Assembly: GCA_001275005.1 (NCBI GenBank)
Contig: JWZX01001982.1
Coordinates: forward strand, 1 to 36,143
Direction of reading: 5' to 3'
DNA length: 36,143 nucleotides
Source of the DNA: Chrysochromulina tobinii
Lineage: Eukaryota; Haptophyta; Prymnesiales; Chrysochromulinaceae
The translations under genes and the position numbers were made by a program. Shown in pieces: positions 1 through 10,741 of this stretch (the first letter of the stretch is position 1; each line of letters opens with the position of its first letter). The notes under the pieces were generated by a model. The model saw only the letters and a list, made by a program, of their open reading frames with translations. It was not told where the DNA came from and searched no databases.

Positions 1-65
1 TGACCGAGGGGAGCGGAGCCGTCCGTCGAGACGGTGGTGGAGTGAGCGTGGGGGGACCGCGAAGA

Positions 66-85
66 AACTGAACTGAACTGAACTG
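66..85. repeat. (AACTG)4 microsatellite
   Basis: Four perfect tandem copies of a 5-base unit lie just upstream of the PH-domain gene. Bases 1-105 otherwise show nothing I recognise. Similar 5-base arrays recur at 1260-1280 and 35003-35052. Confidence 0.9.
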
Positions 86-189
86 AAGCTCTCCAAATTT
101 CATCCTTGTTCTCCCCATGGAAAGTTTGCGTCCCGTTTTGGGAAGAAGAAGAGTGCAACGCGAGCTCCATCCACACAGATCGGCCACCT

Positions 190-885
190 ATGAGGGCGTG
201 CACTCGAACTCCACTCCCACTCCTAGAAGGCACGTTGTACAAGGTGCACAACTCGGCACATGGCTTACATCGTGGCGGTAGCCGCTTTCTCGTCGTGGAC
301 GACTTTCACTCCACGCTCACTTACTATCAGGGCACTAAGGCATATGATGCAGAGAGGCCCTCGCGCTCTCTTGGCCTATCAACCGTCACCGCCGTCGACT
401 CGCTCGACGACGATTGCAGCTTCCGGATCATTGCGGCCGCCCGCACGCTCACCCTCCGCGCGCACACCAGTGCCGAGCGCGACGAGTGGGTCGAGGGCCT
501 GAGGCATAGGATCGGAGGCGCCGGCCGTCGTGCATCCTTGCCGGTGAGACCACCAAGCTTGCTGAGAACGGCTCCGCCGGAGGCGAGCGGCTCGGGGGAG
601 TTGGTGGATGCGGGGGAAATGGAAGAGCGTGTCGATGCTTTCTTCTCCCGGCGACGCGGCGAGGTGCCCGAAGAACATGATGAGCCGAAGTCGCCAGTGC
701 CCGGTGCAGACGCCGCGACAGCCGTTCACGTGACCGGTGTCGGCAGCCCACGAACCTCACCACCAGGTAGCGCTCGCCGCTTCTCCTTTGGCAGAGGCAC
801 TCTCATGTGGAAGGCAAGTGCAAGGCGCGCTGCGAGGGACCCGCCGTCGAGGTCGACCGACCGTTGGCGTGGCGTGTACGCGTAG
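190..885 (+). CDS. PH-domain protein
   Basis: This is a 231-residue protein if translation begins at the first in-frame ATG (190). The frame is open further upstream to a TTG at 106, so an upstream exon or longer start is possible; an acceptor-like CACACAG lies just before 178. Residues about 10-107 look like a pleckstrin homology domain: an opening GTLYKV strand, alternating hydrophobic strands (SRFLVV, STLTYY, SFRIIAA, LTLRA) and a closing helix with the typical tryptophan in AERDEWVEGL. PH domains usually bind phosphoinositides or proteins at membranes, so a peripheral membrane or signalling role is inferred. The C-terminal half is Ser/Pro/Arg-rich, probably disordered, and ends in a basic tail. 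No other domain is visible. The PH call is fairly secure; the ligand is unknown. Confidence 0.72.
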   Translation: MRACTRTPLPLLEGTLYKVHNSAHGLHRGGSRFLVVDDFHSTLTYYQGTKAYDAERPSRSLGLSTVTAVDSLDDDCSFRIIAAARTLTLRAHTSAERDEWVEGLRHRIGGAGRRASLPVRPPSLLRTAPPEASGSGELVDAGEMEERVDAFFSRRRGEVPEEHDEPKSPVPGADAATAVHVTGVGSPRTSPPGSARRFSFGRGTLMWKASARRAARDPPSRSTDRWRGVYA

Positions 886-1087
886 TCCCGGTAGAGCGCG
901 CGTGTAGCTACAATTGTACTCGTCGAACTACCGTCGACTACGTTTTTTTCGCATTTCGGAAAATCGAACGTCGCGTACTCGTCGCGTACGGCCGCTTCGC
1001 GACGCGAAGAAACGAAAGGGGGTAATCGACGAAACGGGGCGGCCACGAGCACCGCATGCCGCAGCGGCGCGCGGCCGCGCGACGCTA

Positions 1088-1190
1088 CTATAGCCGACAG
1101 TGTGAAACCAGCGAGTGCGCCTGACTTGAATAACGGGCCACGCATACCGAGCTACAGTCGACAGTGAGGCCCGCGAGTGTGCCTGACTTG
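1088..1190. repeat. Imperfect direct repeat of about 40 bases
   Basis: Bases about 1088-1128 and 1151-1190 are diverged copies of each other. They share a CGACAGTG core, then GCGAGTG and a closing GCCTGACTTG. They lie between convergent genes and no function can be assigned. Confidence 0.75.
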
Positions 1191-1246
1191 GCACTTGCGG
1201 GCTGGTCGTCCTCCCCTCCTGCCCAACCTCTAGTCGAAGCGGTCGC

Positions 1247-1293
1247 CATGGCGTGCGGGACTTGACTTGACTTGACTTGACATGGCGTGCGGG
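1247..1293. repeat. (ACTTG)n array between 13-base direct repeats
   Basis: A 21-base array of the 5-base unit ACTTG (1260-1280) is flanked by perfect 13-base copies of CATGGCGTGCGGG at 1247-1259 and 1281-1293. The same design occurs inside the ABHD13 intron at 34985-35070. Confidence 0.9.
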
Positions 1294-1345
1294 GCGTGCC
1301 GTGCCGCCCTGTCCTCGTAGAACAATCGAGTAGAACCGTGCCACG

Positions 1346-3197
1346 TCAGCCCGCGGCCGCGGCCTTGGCCTCCTCTAGCTTTGCGTTCTCGGCCTTCATC
1401 ACCTTGAGATCGGCCGAGATGCGTTCGATCGCCTCCGCCGTGTTGCGAGCGGTGAGCTCCTGCACCTGAGCTTGAACCGTCCCCTCCTCGGCGTTGCAAT
1501 TGGAGATCTCCTGCACGTGCTCAACCAGCCGCCCGAAGGAATCATGCAGCGCGGCCACAGCCTTGTAGCACTGCTTGGACGACGCGTTCTTCTTCGCGTC
1601 TTGGAACACAATGTCATCTGTGGCGGCAAAGGAGCGCTGTACCGTCTCCGAGAGCCGGTTGACTTCCATTCGGCTCTCGCGGATGTCGGTCAGGATCTTT
1701 TCGATGCCCACCTTTTGCTTGCGCAGGTTGCGCACCACATCTTGAATGCGATCCGTGTAAGTCGAGCGTACCGCCCCCTTGGCCTTCGCGAGCTCCTTAT
1801 TGAGGCGTACCGAAGTTTCGTCACGCTCGGTGAGCTCGGCCACGATCACCTTCATCTCGGCACGCAGCTGCTTGACTTGCGCCATCTTGAGCACCGACCC
1901 CTCCCGGCGCTTCTCGCGTACCCGCTGCGCATCCCTGATCCGCTGCAACAGCGGCGCGCGGTGCGCCTCCCACTCCTCTGCCAATTGCATCAGAGCCGCA
2001 GCTGTCGTCGCGGAGGCCTTCGTCAGGCGCGACCGGGATCCCTCGGGATCCGTCGCGAGCTCGAGTGCCTTGGCGCGCGACGCGTGCGCCGCGCCGCGCT
2101 TCGCCGCCTCTGCCGCCTCGCGCGCCACTTCCGCCTGTAACTGACGGATCGTGCCCGTCAGGGCCGCCTCGGCCTCCACGGCAGCCTCGTGTGTCCGCCT
2201 CTGCTCGTCGATGGCACGGCTGATGCTCTCGAGCTCCTCGCGCACCTGCGGCAGAGGGGATGGGGGGGGGAGGGGAGGGGGCGGGGCACATTGGAGATAG
2301 GGGGTGGGCCTCGAACAGGGAACAGGTGGGCCAGGGGCTTCAATCAAGGGGAGGTCTCTGGTCTTGAGGCCTCCTTGTCGACTTCGTCACCTGCAGGAGC
2401 TTGTCACGTTCCGCGCGCTCGGCGCGCTGGGCGGCCGTCTCGGTCGCAGCTGCCTCCGACGACACCGCCTCGGTCGCCACCGACGACTCATGACTGAACA
2501 TCGCCGCGTGCGCCACCAGTCCGCCCTTCGATCCAATGATGCTGATGCCTGCGACCGCGGGCCACACCCACTCGGCCCTGCCGAAGCCGCCTTCCTTGGC
2601 GTTGGAGGCGCCACCCTTGCCGCCGGTCAGCCGCGCCTCGGCGGCCGCCTGCCGCTCTGCCTTGCGCGCCGCCGCGAGCGCCGAGGCCGCGAGTGCAGTG
2701 CGCAGGTGTGACGCGCGCTCGGGCTCGATGGGCTTCCGTGCACTCCATGCGGGTGGCGCCCACGGCTGCTCGAGGCCGCGCACGAGCGCCTGACGAAGCT
2801 GCTCGTCAAAGCTCAGCACGCTCAACCCACCCATGTCCCCTTCGCCGTCACCATCCGCCTTTGGCATCTGGTCGATCAGGAAGAGCAGCATGTTGCGCGT
2901 CTCCTTCTCCGACGGGTAGAGGAACTGGTTGAAGCCGATCTCGCCATCAAAGCCGTTGGCAGTGATGGCCGCGGCGAGCGCGGTGCACGCGCGGAACCGT
3001 GCGCCCGGGTTGCGCGGCAGCTTCACGGGCAGCCGCTCCACTTCACCCTTCTCCTGCGCAATCGCATTCAGACAGGTCGCACACGCTGCCACGAGCACCT
3101 CGGTCTCGAAGCCGCCGAGGTTGGAGGTGCCGACGGGGATGTCGACGCCCGCCGAGCGTAGGAAGGTGATCACCATGTCATCCGTGGTCTCCGCCAT
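1346..3197 (-). CDS. CCDC22: CCDC22, Commander (CCC) complex subunit
   Basis: Two exons, 3197-2391 and 2245-1346, are joined by a 145-base intron (2390-2246) with donor CTGCAG|GTGACG and acceptor CCGCAG|GTGCGC. The phase is 0 and the product has 568 residues; human CCDC22 has 627. Residues 1-125 form the N-terminal calponin-homology-like region, including the family motif FLYPSE. From residue 265 onward the chain is coiled coil. The closest match to the human protein is the stretch YTDRIQDVVRNLRKQK and then FAATDDIVFQDAKK. CCDC22 pairs with CCDC93 and COMMD proteins in the Commander complex, which recycles endosomal membrane proteins. Acidic and alanine-rich linkers separate the domains. The intron has a C-rich tract before its acceptor. 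The gene shares a 222-base divergent promoter region with the F-box gene. Confidence 0.92.
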
Positions 3198-3419
3198 TCG
3201 CGCGACGCGGACTTCTGGTGCGCCCCACGAGCCGCGACAGTCGCAATCGCGGCGTTCCCGACAAAGCGGAAGTTGCGAAAGCGAGGCGAGTTTCTGAAAG
3301 GCGAACTGTCCTTTTCAAGGCTGTGATCATACGCTCGCTTTGTCACCGGGGCGAGCTTTCGCGCGCTGTGGAAAACTGTCGCGTCCGCGAGCGCGTCCGA
3401 GCAGCACAAGGTCGCGTCC
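3198..3419. promoter_or_regulatory. Divergent promoter region, CCDC22 / F-box gene
   Basis: These 222 bases separate two start codons that point away from each other, so both promoters must lie here or overlap the genes. An E2F-type octamer, TTTCGCGC, sits at 3357-3364. I see no clear TATA box. The regulatory role is inferred from geometry only. Confidence 0.5.
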
Positions 3420-5274
3420 ATGTCGCTCTTGCAGCCGATCCCCACCCCCCCGCCAGGCCCAGTATCACCTGACGTTGACGATCCTACGAGTCCCTTCGCT
3501 GCCGTGAGTTCAAGCACCGACCTCTGGGCGATGGTTCTTCAGCATGTGCCCCTGCTCGACCTACCCCGTTGTGCTTCCACCTGCCGAGCCCACCTCAGCT
3601 TAATGGAGGAGCTCACACGCCACATCACTCATCTTGGGTTGAGTCTCGCACACCGATGGGCGAAGGGCGAGCCCATCTCCTCGTCAACGCCATACGTGTG
3701 CCTGATCCCCGCTGAGAGTGCCAACGACTTTGTGCGTGTACTTCCGCCGCAATCGTTCGACAACTACGTCAGCATCTACGATGGGCGTGGGCTCGTGCGG
3801 CCCATCTTGCCACGGGTTACGGCGATCATGCCCCATCTCACCCATCTGTGCATCGACCTGACTCTTGGCCTGCCCGAGCAGAAGGGCCAAGGTGCCTTCC
3901 CGCCAAACGAATTCAATCCGCAGGACTCAATCGACTATATTCGTCGCTTGAACTCGGAGGTGGACCATCTGCTCGAGGGGCTGAGCTCAACTGCGCCCCA
4001 CCTTCACGCGGCCCGATCCCCGGCGGAGACTGGTCCTGAGCCCGAGGCGATCCTGCCGATGCGCACGCTCACGCACTTGGCCATCACGGCCGAGGCGGGC
4101 TGGGAGTGCAAACGTCGACGGCAGAAAGAGACTAACGAGAAGCTCGTGGGCATCTTCCTCTCGTGTGCGATCGGCTCGCAGCGCACCCTGCGGCATCTCG
4201 ATCTGACCGGCTTGGGTCCGGCGCTCATACATGGGCTTGAAGGCCTCGAGTTGCCTAATTTGGAACTCTTGCGGGTCGGTCATGAAGCTCCAGGTGTGGA
4301 AGGGAAGCCGGGGCCAGCATTTGCCTGCATGTGCTCACCACGTCGCCTCGCTCTTCCCCACAGGCCAAAGGGAAGCCGGGGAGCTCCAGCGTTTGCCTCC
4401 GAACGCGTTGTCGTTCCTTGCCAAGAGTTTCCCCACACTCACCGCACTCGATGTGGGCTATGCGAGCGTGCAAAGAGGGGTCTCCTTCGAAGAGGTCGAT
4501 CTCCTGTGCCGGCGGTGCGACCGGCTCCGCCACTTGGACCTCTCCATGGTAATGACCTACGTCGACTTCACGCCGTGCCTGCTCACCTTGAGCAAGCACG
4601 CGCCGCAGCTCGTCTCTCTCGCCATCCACGGCCTCGAGATGCAATCGTTCGCCCTCTTGGCGTTTGGCATCGGCTGCCCGCTGCTGATCCGTGTCTATTT
4701 CAGGCACTGTGAACTCGCGCCCAACGGGCTGCTCGCTTTCCTGCGCGTGGCACGCAACCTGCGCGAGATTGATCTCTCCAACGACGTCGCTGGGCACGAA
4801 GAGCCGCATGATGGCGTTCACGAGCCGTTCATCGTGCCCAACGACCTCATCAGTAACTGGCTCGACGAGGCAGCGGCCGACCCTACGAAGGGCGCCCAGC
4901 TTCGATGTGTGTACGGCACGGCCATCGGAGACACCGAAGCTGTTTCAACGCACCCGGGTACTGATACGCAAGTCAAGCTCGTGCCCGCCAAGTGGCAAAA
5001 TGTGCGGCTGCCGGATGTACGACTCGAGGGTGCCATCATGCAGGCCAGGCGAAATGACCCCAAGACGTCGAGGGATTGGTGCCTCAAGGCGCTCTACGTG
5101 AGGTCCGGGCTGTTCCGGCTCTTCCACAACATTGGCGAGGACCATATGCACCCCGGCTCGCGCGCCGGTGGCGAGCAGCTGCAGCCCTGGAGTGGCAAGC
5201 GGATGGTGGCCCCATGGCACCTCCTCTATAACATCGCCGAGGGAATGAATGAGCATGCTCAGCAGAGGGGCTGA
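3420..5274 (+). CDS. F-box/LRR-like protein
   Basis: Two exons, 3420-4293 and 4364-5274, are joined by a 70-base intron (4294-4363; donor CCAG|GTGTGG, acceptor CCACAG|GCC). Splicing in phase 1 restores one frame and gives 594 residues. Residues about 30-70 resemble an F-box: DLWAMVLQHVPLLDLPRCAS followed by TCRAHL. The remainder carries irregular leucine-rich segments such as MRTLTHLAI, LRHLDLTGLG, FPTLTALDVG, LRHLDLSMV and LREIDLSND, which suggests an RNI-like repeat fold. F-box/LRR proteins usually recruit substrates to SCF ubiquitin ligases; that role is inferred here. The C-terminal 120 residues match nothing I know. The intron start and exon 2 start share a 14-base repeat (4300-4313 and 4368-4381). 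Confidence 0.72.
4300..4381. repeat. 14-base direct repeat bracketing an intron
   Basis: AAGGGAAGCCGGGG occurs at 4300-4313, just inside the intron of the F-box gene, and again at 4368-4381, just inside exon 2. AGCTCCAG also appears at the end of exon 1 (4286-4293) and in exon 2 (4382-4389). The repeat spacing of 68 bases is close to the intron length of 70. Confidence 0.9.
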
Positions 5275-6022
5275 GCCCTAGCCTAACCCCTATACGCCAG
5301 GGCTCAGTAGGGGATCCGGCCGAAAGTTCGATGCAAGCACGATGCACCCCTCCATGGAGCATCTGGTCCAGTCCTGTACGGTGTCCGCTCCGTGTAGGGA
5401 AGTGTAGGGTTAATGTTCGTGCTCCATGTCGTGCTCGTCGCCGCGACGTCGTCGGGGTTGTCCGGGTCTCCGGGTGCGTGAGAGGTGAGTGATGAGTTCT
5501 TGTCCGCTCGTCACCACTCACCGGCAGCGTCACGACCCCGCCCCAAGGCCAAGCACGGTTCCAGATTCCAGTTGGCGCGGGCCGGCGGGTGCCGGCTTTG
5601 ACCGCTCGACGAAGGGGGAGTGTGTGTGTATAAGTGCTAAGTGGCTGCCCACAACCCTACACCTGTTAGAGACGATACTCGATATTGAAAATGTAACGTG
5701 TAAGGTTGGAGAGCCGGGGTGCCTGTGGGTCATCCATGCTGTCAGCTTTTTCAGTTACTCGTACTTACTCGTACAGCACATGCGATGTTCAAACCACGCC
5801 ACAGCAGCGAGGTACATTGTAACCCGAGAGGCACGAGCGGGCGAGGCAAAGGCGAGGCACCCGCGCAGCCGCGCTTGCGGGCTTGGAGGTTGCAGGTTCG
5901 CGCGCGTGTACCAGGAAACCAGGGACAAGTGCCCACCTCACGCCCCGCGCGCGGCCCACGGGCACTTCACAGACGTTGCTCAAAACGTTTCACAGAGGGC
6001 TTCCAAAAGTTGGAAAGTCAAT
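5275..6022. other. Intergenic stretch upstream of the duplication
   Basis: I see no gene, RNA or mobile element here. Open frames cross it but have no recognisable domain and unlikely composition. It ends where homology to the second duplicated copy begins. Confidence 0.5.
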
Positions 6023-6444
6023 CCGTTACATAAAAACTTGCAAACCCCCAAAGTTTTCGGACAGGTAAAAGTCAATGCCAATGGTGCTGGACGTGAGTTC
6101 GGCAATCCCTCGTGCGGGCGCGCATTACCCAATGCCCTCGTCGAGCCCGATGGCCTGCTTCGCCCGCTGCTTCGCACGCCCATACCACGCTGCTCGGGGC
6201 CTCGGGAGACAGGCGTTGCGGCAGCCTCGACTGCGCGCCGTGGTCGCTGCGAGCGTTCTCGACGCGCCCTCGCGCCACGGCCGCCGCGGCCACCCGAGCT
6301 CCGAGGGGCGTGTGGGCGCGCTGCATGCGCGCCGCGACAGAGTGCGCGCCGCCGCCTCCCGAGCGTCACAGCGGAGCCGCGCGTGCCCCCCCCGAATGCG
6401 CAGGTGTCCGAGCGGGCAAAGGCTTGTAAAGCGCGGCGGACGCG

Positions 6445-9329
6445 ATGAGCGACTCGATGGGCAAGGCCGTGTTCGAGGCCGCAAGGTACGGCAACGAGGC
6501 GGAGCTCACGCGGCTGATCGGCCTTGGAGGGAACGTCAACTGGCGCAATCCTGATGTGGTGCGCCGCCGCATGTGCCTCGCGTGGGCGCCCGCGTCCTCG
6601 CCGCCTCTGCTGCTTTCGCCGCCCGAGACGGCGCCAGTTCCCCAGAGCTCGCTGTACAGCGCGCTGCGGCGCTGGCTGCGCCGCCACCCCGCCGCCCCGC
6701 CGAGCTTGGCACACGCGTCCTCGTCGCATGGCGCGCGCCGCACCCCCGCGTGCTCGCCCACGCTCCTCGCGTGCTCTGGCATTCGATGACTCCGCGTGTG
6801 CTTCATTTGCCCAGCACGGAGGCACAGCTCTGATGTATGCCTCAATCAACGGGCACGAAGGGTGCGTCTGCATCCTCCTCGCGTCCGAGGCGATCGAGGT
6901 CAACGCCACGGTAAGCCTCGAGCATGCCCTCCCCCAGCACATGCGATGGATCCGCTTCCATGGTGTCATGTCATTCTTGGCCTCTCTTTTATCTTCAGGA
7001 GGTCAACCGTTGGACAGCATTGCATTACGCGGCAATCGAAGGCCGCCTCGCGATCGCCAAGCGCCTCCTCGAAGGGGGCGCCGATCCGACGCTTGGAAAC
7101 AATGTCGGCATGACGGCCCTCGACTACGCACGGCGGGAGGGCAAGAGGGCGAAGAGCGAGGTCGTGGCCCTGCTGAGCGAGCCCAGGTACGCGATGAAGA
7201 CCGAACGACGGAAGCGAACTCGAACGCAGCGGCCGCGCCACAGACAGCGCCCCGACGCACGCTCAGGCGCGCGCTCAGGCGCACTCTGGCGCACTCAGGC
7301 AGCACTCACAGGCAGCACTCAGGCAGCAATCAGGCAGCACTCACGAGCAATCACGAGCAATCAGTAGCACTCGGTCGACCCACGCCGTCGCCCCACGCCG
7401 TCGCCCTCGGAGAGGGCGCTGCTGCCACCACTGCCACTGACTGCCTTGCCAGCTTCACGATCACCCTTCGCAAGCCCTCGCGCTTCCTGATTGCATGCGA
7501 TGGCGCGCCGTGCTGGGCGCCACTGCACAGCGCCAACTGCGTGCGTTCCCCGTGCGCTTCGAAACAGGGATTGGAAGGCGGAGGCGTGCTGGAAGGCGGC
7601 GGCCAACAAGGCGAAGGCGGCCTTCGCAAGGTATGGCTCGGGGCTCGGGGTTTTCTCGCATTTCCCTCCCTCCTAACCCCTGTGATGGCCTTCTGTTCCT
7701 TCCTAAGTTGACTCCCTCCCGTGACTCATCTCGGATGGGCTGCCCCCGCTCCCTCATCCCATCCATCTCGCGCATGCAAGTGATCACCACGGCGTCTGTC
7801 TCCCTCCTCCCCTCCCCCTCTCGCTCCCATCCCTGAGGGCCACTCTAAGTGCTGTGTATCCATCCCTCTCGCGCAGGCTCGGCTTCGGCCTCGCCATTCT
7901 CTATCTCTTACATATGGCTCGCATCGCCGTGGCCCCGCCTGAGGTATCCGCCACTGCGGCATTGTACCAGGAAAGAGGGGGAGGCACGGCCCCTCGGAGC
8001 CCTCCTTTTCCTCCGTTTCCTCCGCCGCCATCACATCCGCCACCACCACCGCCATCCCCATCGCCTCCGCCATCCCCATCGCCTCCTCCTCCAACAAGGC
8101 CAATCCCATTGCCTCCTCCACCGCCTTGGCCTCCCCCACCGCGGCCATCTCCACCTTCGCCTCCACATGCACCATCACTATTCGCGCTCTTCGTCTCCGA
8201 TGACGCTGGCCTTGTTTCGGAGCAGCTAGAGGATGCGCTGCTGGTCCTCATGGTGCTGCTTGCGGTGTGCTTTTGCTGCGTGTCCTTTGCGCTCAGCTCC
8301 TCTCATGAGGTCGAGGCAACGCCGCGCAACGACCTCCCCAAGCCGGCCGTCCTCCCCGAGCCGCGCAACGGCCTCCGCGGCTACGCGCCGCTCGAAGAGA
8401 AACATGTGATACAGGTGGAGGAGGACGGCTTCGCCCTACGGGCTCTTCTGCCGGATGCCGATGCACTCTTGCTACAATCGCTCGAGGCGCTGCTCCAGAC
8501 AGAGCACCCAGAGTGGCTCGGAAAGGGCCAGGACGTGAAGAAAAAGTACGGCGAGTACGACTCGCTCAAGCTCGCGTGTGCGTGGAAGGTCGACCATCCA
8601 AGCAACCTGAAAAAGTACACGACCGGCGTGGAGCGCGTGCAGGAAGAGCTCAAGCGGCTCCAGAAGAAGGGCAAGAATGTCTCTTATGTGCCCGGCCTGC
8701 CCGTGAAGACGGATCGTGCGCGCGGCTTCACCCTCTCGCAGGCTTGCAATGAGGTCATCCTCTTGCATGGTGTCAACCCAGATCGGCTTCTAGACCTGCT
8801 GTCCACGGGCCTGAACGAGCACTTCTCAGGCACCGGCGCGGGCACCGCCTTCGGCGACGGCGTCTACCTAGCGGAGGACGCTGGCAAGACGGATCAGTAC
8901 GTCGGCCCCGACAGCGCGTACGACCCAAGCAGTGAGCTGCACAAGTGGCTGTACAGCGAAACCGTGCCCCACCCGGAAGACGTCCTCTACGTTCTCGTGG
9001 TGCGCGCGGCCCTCGGCTTCCCCGTGCGCACGCAGCGTACGCTGGACAATTCGAAAAAGGCAAAGACACATGACCTTCGAGCCGGACGGGTCAAATCGAT
9101 GGACGATGGTGCGCGCATCTTCCCCGTCAACTGCCGTGAGCTCTCGGCGGTGCCGGGGGTCATGCCACCAATCTTTCACCATTCGCTGATTGCCGAGCTG
9201 GGCAAGGATCTCATGCGCTACCGCGAGTTTGTTCTCTTCAACAGCAACTACGTGCACATCGACTACGTCATCGCATACCACCGCTACAATGGCGGCCAGA
9301 AGCTGCGTATGACTGACAGTCCCGTATGA
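6445..9329 (+). CDS. Ankyrin-TM-PARP protein A
   Basis: Five exons fit: 6445-6558, 6815-6910, 6999-7186, 7568-7630 and 7877-9329, in phases 0,0,2,2, giving 637 residues. All introns are GT-AG and the model matches copy B. Exons 1-3 (residues 1-132) encode ankyrin repeats, for example TALHYAAIEGRLAIAKRLLE and GADP. Exon 4 encodes a short Ala/Lys/Trp helix. Exon 5 has a hydrophobic stretch (155-173), a proline-rich SPPP segment (about 195-254), a strong membrane helix (274-294, ALLVLMVLLAVCFCCVSFAL) and a PARP catalytic domain. The H-Y-E triad is H451 (LLHG), Y484 (GDGVYLAED) and E604 (YREFVLF), so ADP-ribosyl transfer from NAD+ is expected. There is no TIR domain, unlike copy B. Exon 1 could instead end at 6555. 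A separate gene starting at the in-frame ATG in exon 5 is less likely given the matching phases. Confidence 0.78.
7262..7372. repeat. Degenerate 10-base repeat array in intron 3 of gene A
   Basis: The array consists of variants of GGCAGCACTCA and GCAATCAGG with a period near 10. It resembles the arrays in all DNMT5 introns but lies in the intron of a gene on the other strand. Copy B lacks an obvious counterpart in its intron 3. Confidence 0.75.
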
Positions 9330-10741
9330 GGCTCACAATCAGGCATAGCAAGTTCTGGACGCCGGCCAGCTTACGCGTGCTGGCGAGGAAGCCGGGAGCC
9401 GGGCATGCGGTCCATGGAGCCAGGGGGGGTACGGGGGGGGGCGTCTCGCGGTCGTCGCGTGTACGAGTGAATCGAATTTATCCAAAACGGAGCCGAGCTA
9501 CCCTGATCCCTGTTAGTGTTACGCATAACCGCATAACGGCATAAGCGTCTTCGTCAACACGTACTTCTCGCCGTACCGTACGTCCGCTCCCGGGCGCCCT
9601 GAGCACAGGAGAGGGATTGCACCCTCACGGTCGGGTCTCCGCACCCGGCACCGTCAGGGGCGGCGGGGGTGTCGGGTGAGTCTGTATTTTAATCCGTGTA
9701 ATCTACGTGTAATCCGGCCCGTCCGCCGTCGCGCGCGTCGGCTGCTGCGCTGCTCTTGCGGCCCGTCTCGCGAACTCGCCTGTGGCGGCGCTCGCCGGGG
9801 GTCGCGACTGCGCACCACGGCGTCGGCGCCCCCCGCGGGCAGCCGGGGCGTGGGGGCGTCCGGCTTGCGTCCAGGGCGCTCCGCGCGGCCGCGGGCGGGC
9901 GCGCTGGGCGCGCTGGTCTTGCGTCTTTCCCGAACTTGCCTGACGCCTCCAAATAAAAGTTAAGTACTTAACGCGGTTAGAAATTCCTATGAGAGGGAAG
10001 AGGGAGGTGACAAACGACTAAGGCTACCCAACGGGCTACTCTCAGGTCACTCACTGGCCACATTAACAGGACCGCCGCCCCCCCCCCGCAGCTGGAGCTA
10101 TGTCTTGCGCGTTCGGAGTAACCTCGGTAAGCCGCGCTCGCGCTTACCGTTTCAAGAGTCGACGAAACCAGAGCCACCGTAGATCAGAATCATCCGCCCT
10201 TTCGATGGAGTCAGCCCAGCGTCTCTCGCCTCAGTTAATCAATCGCCCTGTCACCCTTCGCCGCACCTGTGTTCATGCATGAAGCATGATAGGGGGTACG
10301 GGGTACTAGAACGGGTACATATCATCTTGCTGTGATAGATTGTAACCGGGCATGACAGGCGTCCGCCACGGTCCACACGCCAGCCAGGCGAGGTGGTTGC
10401 ACGGTCGTCGGTCCGTACCGTGTCCGTGGGGACTACAGGTCCTGCCCGGGGTCGCATACGCGATACGGTGAGGGCGTGAGCCGTGAGGCCCGGCCACGCG
10501 CGAGACGTCAACGGGTGACGAAACTCGGTTTCATCAATGACAAAACTCGCGCGGCGGCCCAACCCACCGTCATCAGGAGGTATTCATGCTAATCAAGAAC
10601 TATGAACAACCGACTCTGACCATCATAAGACGTCTCGCCTCTCCCGTCTCGCGTCGGTCGGTGCGAGGTGTGTCCTCTTGGGTACATGTAGAGCCTCATC
10701 GACTTTCCTGACATACTACTCGTTCGCAAATCGGCATTCAG
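9330..10741. other. Intergenic stretch downstream of gene A
   Basis: The first 195 bases belong to the duplication and include one copy of the CCGGGAGCCGGGCATGCGG motif that is triplicated in copy B. From about 9526 to 10741 I see no domain-bearing frame, RNA gene or mobile element. Confidence 0.5.

Larger units (their letters stand above)
886..1345. other. Intergenic stretch between PH gene and CCDC22
   Basis: No supportable gene is visible. It holds the convergent 3' ends of the PH gene (+) and CCDC22 (-), an imperfect 40-base repeat and a (ACTTG)n array with flanking direct repeats, both listed separately. Confidence 0.6.
6023..9525 (+). repeat. Segmental duplication, copy A
   Basis: This block matches 29541-34378 in the same orientation. 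Similarity begins at the shared CCGTTACATA-type sequence, runs through about 430 bases of upstream DNA and the whole ANK-TM-PARP gene, and continues about 195 bases past the stop through GAATCGAATTTATCC. Copy A is about 3.5 kb and copy B about 4.8 kb. Most of the difference is the TIR module, longer introns and longer repeats in B. Confidence 0.85.

Noticed and set aside
5489-6448. 319-codon + strand frame before gene A
   Set aside because: It has no domain, unlikely composition, and runs into DNA that is non-coding upstream sequence in copy B.
7854-7876. Start of a separate PARP gene at the GTG before exon 5
   Set aside because: The position lies in an intron ending CGCGCAG. Phases of five exons agree in both paralogues, which supports one gene.
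7726-8178. Minus-strand frame with repeated EAMGMA residues in copy A (similar at 31597-32076 in copy B)
   Set aside because: It is the reverse reading of the proline-rich coding repeat.
9676-9963. Arg/Ala-rich frames on both strands
   Set aside because: They are GC-driven open frames without domains or counterpart in the duplicated copy.
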